Assembly: GCA_904063045.1 (NCBI GenBank)
Contig: CAJFCJ010000006.1
Coordinates: 4,728,408-4,792,407 of the forward strand
Reading direction: 5' to 3'
DNA length: 64,000 nucleotides
Source: Dimorphilus gyrociliatus
Lineage: Eukaryota; Annelida; Polychaeta; Dinophilidae
Positions 63,501 through 64,000 of this stretch are shown in pieces; the first letter of the stretch is position 1; each line of letters starts with the position of its first letter. Below the pieces are notes generated by a model, which was not told where the DNA came from, did no database searches, and saw only the letters and a program-made list of their open reading frames with translations. Made by a program: the position numbers and the translations under genes.

Positions 63501-64000
63501 TGTCTTCAAAACGCTATTAACTCGAACGGATCTTGTGGACAGAGTTGGTACCTACTAGGAAGGTGCTACTCCTCTGCCGGCAAGGTACATGATGCGTTCA
63601 TGTCCTACAGGCAATCAATCGATAAATCGGAGGCGTCGGCCGATACATGGTGCTCAATCGGCGTTCTCTATCAACAACAATCCCAGCCAATGGATGCTTT
63701 GCAAGCATATATATGTGCAGTGCAACTAGATAAAACTCACACGGCTGCTTGGGTTGATTTGGGAATACTTTACGAAAGTTGCCATCAACCAAGAGATGCT
63801 TTAACCTGTTACCTAAATGCTACTCAACATGGAAATGCTTCAGTTAATCCTAATTTACAGGCACGGATAAAATTACTTGAAACACAATTGTCCAAAGTGC
63901 CTCTGCACACCTTACATAGAAATAATAAACCATTACCGGGAATTGAGGAGGCCTGGTCACTACCAATACCAGCTGAACTAACATCTAGACAGGGAGCAGC
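60501..64000 (+). CDS. KDM6A: Lysine demethylase 6A (UTX), TPR region, 3' end beyond window
   Basis: Histone H3K27me2/3 demethylase of the MLL3/4 (COMPASS-like) complex. Exons 60501-60637, 60694-60754, 60814-60949, 61015-61064, 61444-61502 and 63128 to the window end join in phase. Only the N-terminal TPR array is visible; the JmjC domain lies beyond the window. The TPR motifs closely match human [23 protein letters not shown], then [55 protein letters not shown] and [20 protein letters not shown]. The acidic N terminus ([18 protein letters not shown]) precedes [17 protein letters not shown]. Intron 5 (61503-63127) is 1.6 kb and contains a GC-richer block. The last exon runs over 870 bp without an intron. 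Confidence 0.96.
61860..62930. promoter_or_regulatory. Promoter-like GC-richer block in KDM6A intron 5
   Basis: This intronic kilobase is richer in CG than the DNA around it. It holds a perfect CRE (TGACGTCA, 62399-62406), a G-run series near 62285-62302, and a YY1-like GCCGCCAT near 62832. No exon is evident, so an alternative promoter or enhancer is the simplest reading. Confidence 0.4.

Overview
This is AT-rich animal nuclear DNA. Genes are split by introns that are mostly 45-100 bp long, with GT-AG ends, and they sit 100-2500 bp apart. The gene set points to a small-genome lophotrochozoan, most likely an annelid (a Dimorphilus-like miniature worm would fit the very short introns). It includes Nkx6, UNC80, an HR96/NR1J-type nuclear receptor, a complexin with a CAAX tail, and an insulin-like peptide with the extra cysteine pair seen in molluscan insulins. 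The species is inferred; no marker gene in the window proves it.

Layout. 1-4311 (+): 3' part of a secreted/transmembrane vWA-VWD-EGF protein. 5042-7228 (+): mitochondrial ClpX. 8592-10435 (-): GH3-domain protein. 10679-11017 (-): insulin-like peptide with a TATA promoter. 13636-15113 (+): glycerophosphocholine acyltransferase (Gpc1 family). 15648-17354 (+): NR1J/HR96-type nuclear receptor. 17625-18590 (-): small Cys-rich, probably GPI-anchored protein. 18.6-25.3 kb: gene-poor, low-complexity DNA containing a decayed coding tract on the minus strand (about 22.3-23.7 kb). 25312-26243 (-): complexin. 30153-33489 (-): Nkx6 homeobox gene. 34894-53784 (-): UNC80, filling 19 kb. 53984-54729 (+): rhodanese-like protein without its catalytic cysteine. 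55853-57592 (-): ERGIC1. 57811-59434 (+): MAP-kinase phosphatase (DUSP1/4 type). 59569-60050 (-): FUNDC1. 60501 to the end (+): KDM6A/UTX, cut by the window edge.

Coding models were built by joining exons at GT-AG sites and checking reading phase. For thirteen genes the phases close exactly or up to the window edge; UNC80 and ERGIC1 are only partly resolved exon by exon, and the first exon of the GH3 gene was not found. Three head-to-head pairs share short promoters: UNC80/rhodanese (199 bp), ERGIC1/DUSP (218 bp) and FUNDC1/KDM6A (450 bp, with a perfect NRF-1 palindrome).

The genes do not form one pathway. Neuronal and endocrine functions are frequent (insulin, complexin, Nkx6, UNC80), as are mitochondrial ones (ClpX, FUNDC1, possibly the rhodanese-like protein). 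I found no wholly new system. The most unusual items are the eight-cysteine insulin, two phase-neutral exons near the 3' end of UNC80, the cysteine-less rhodanese, and the decayed gene-like tract at 22.3-23.7 kb.
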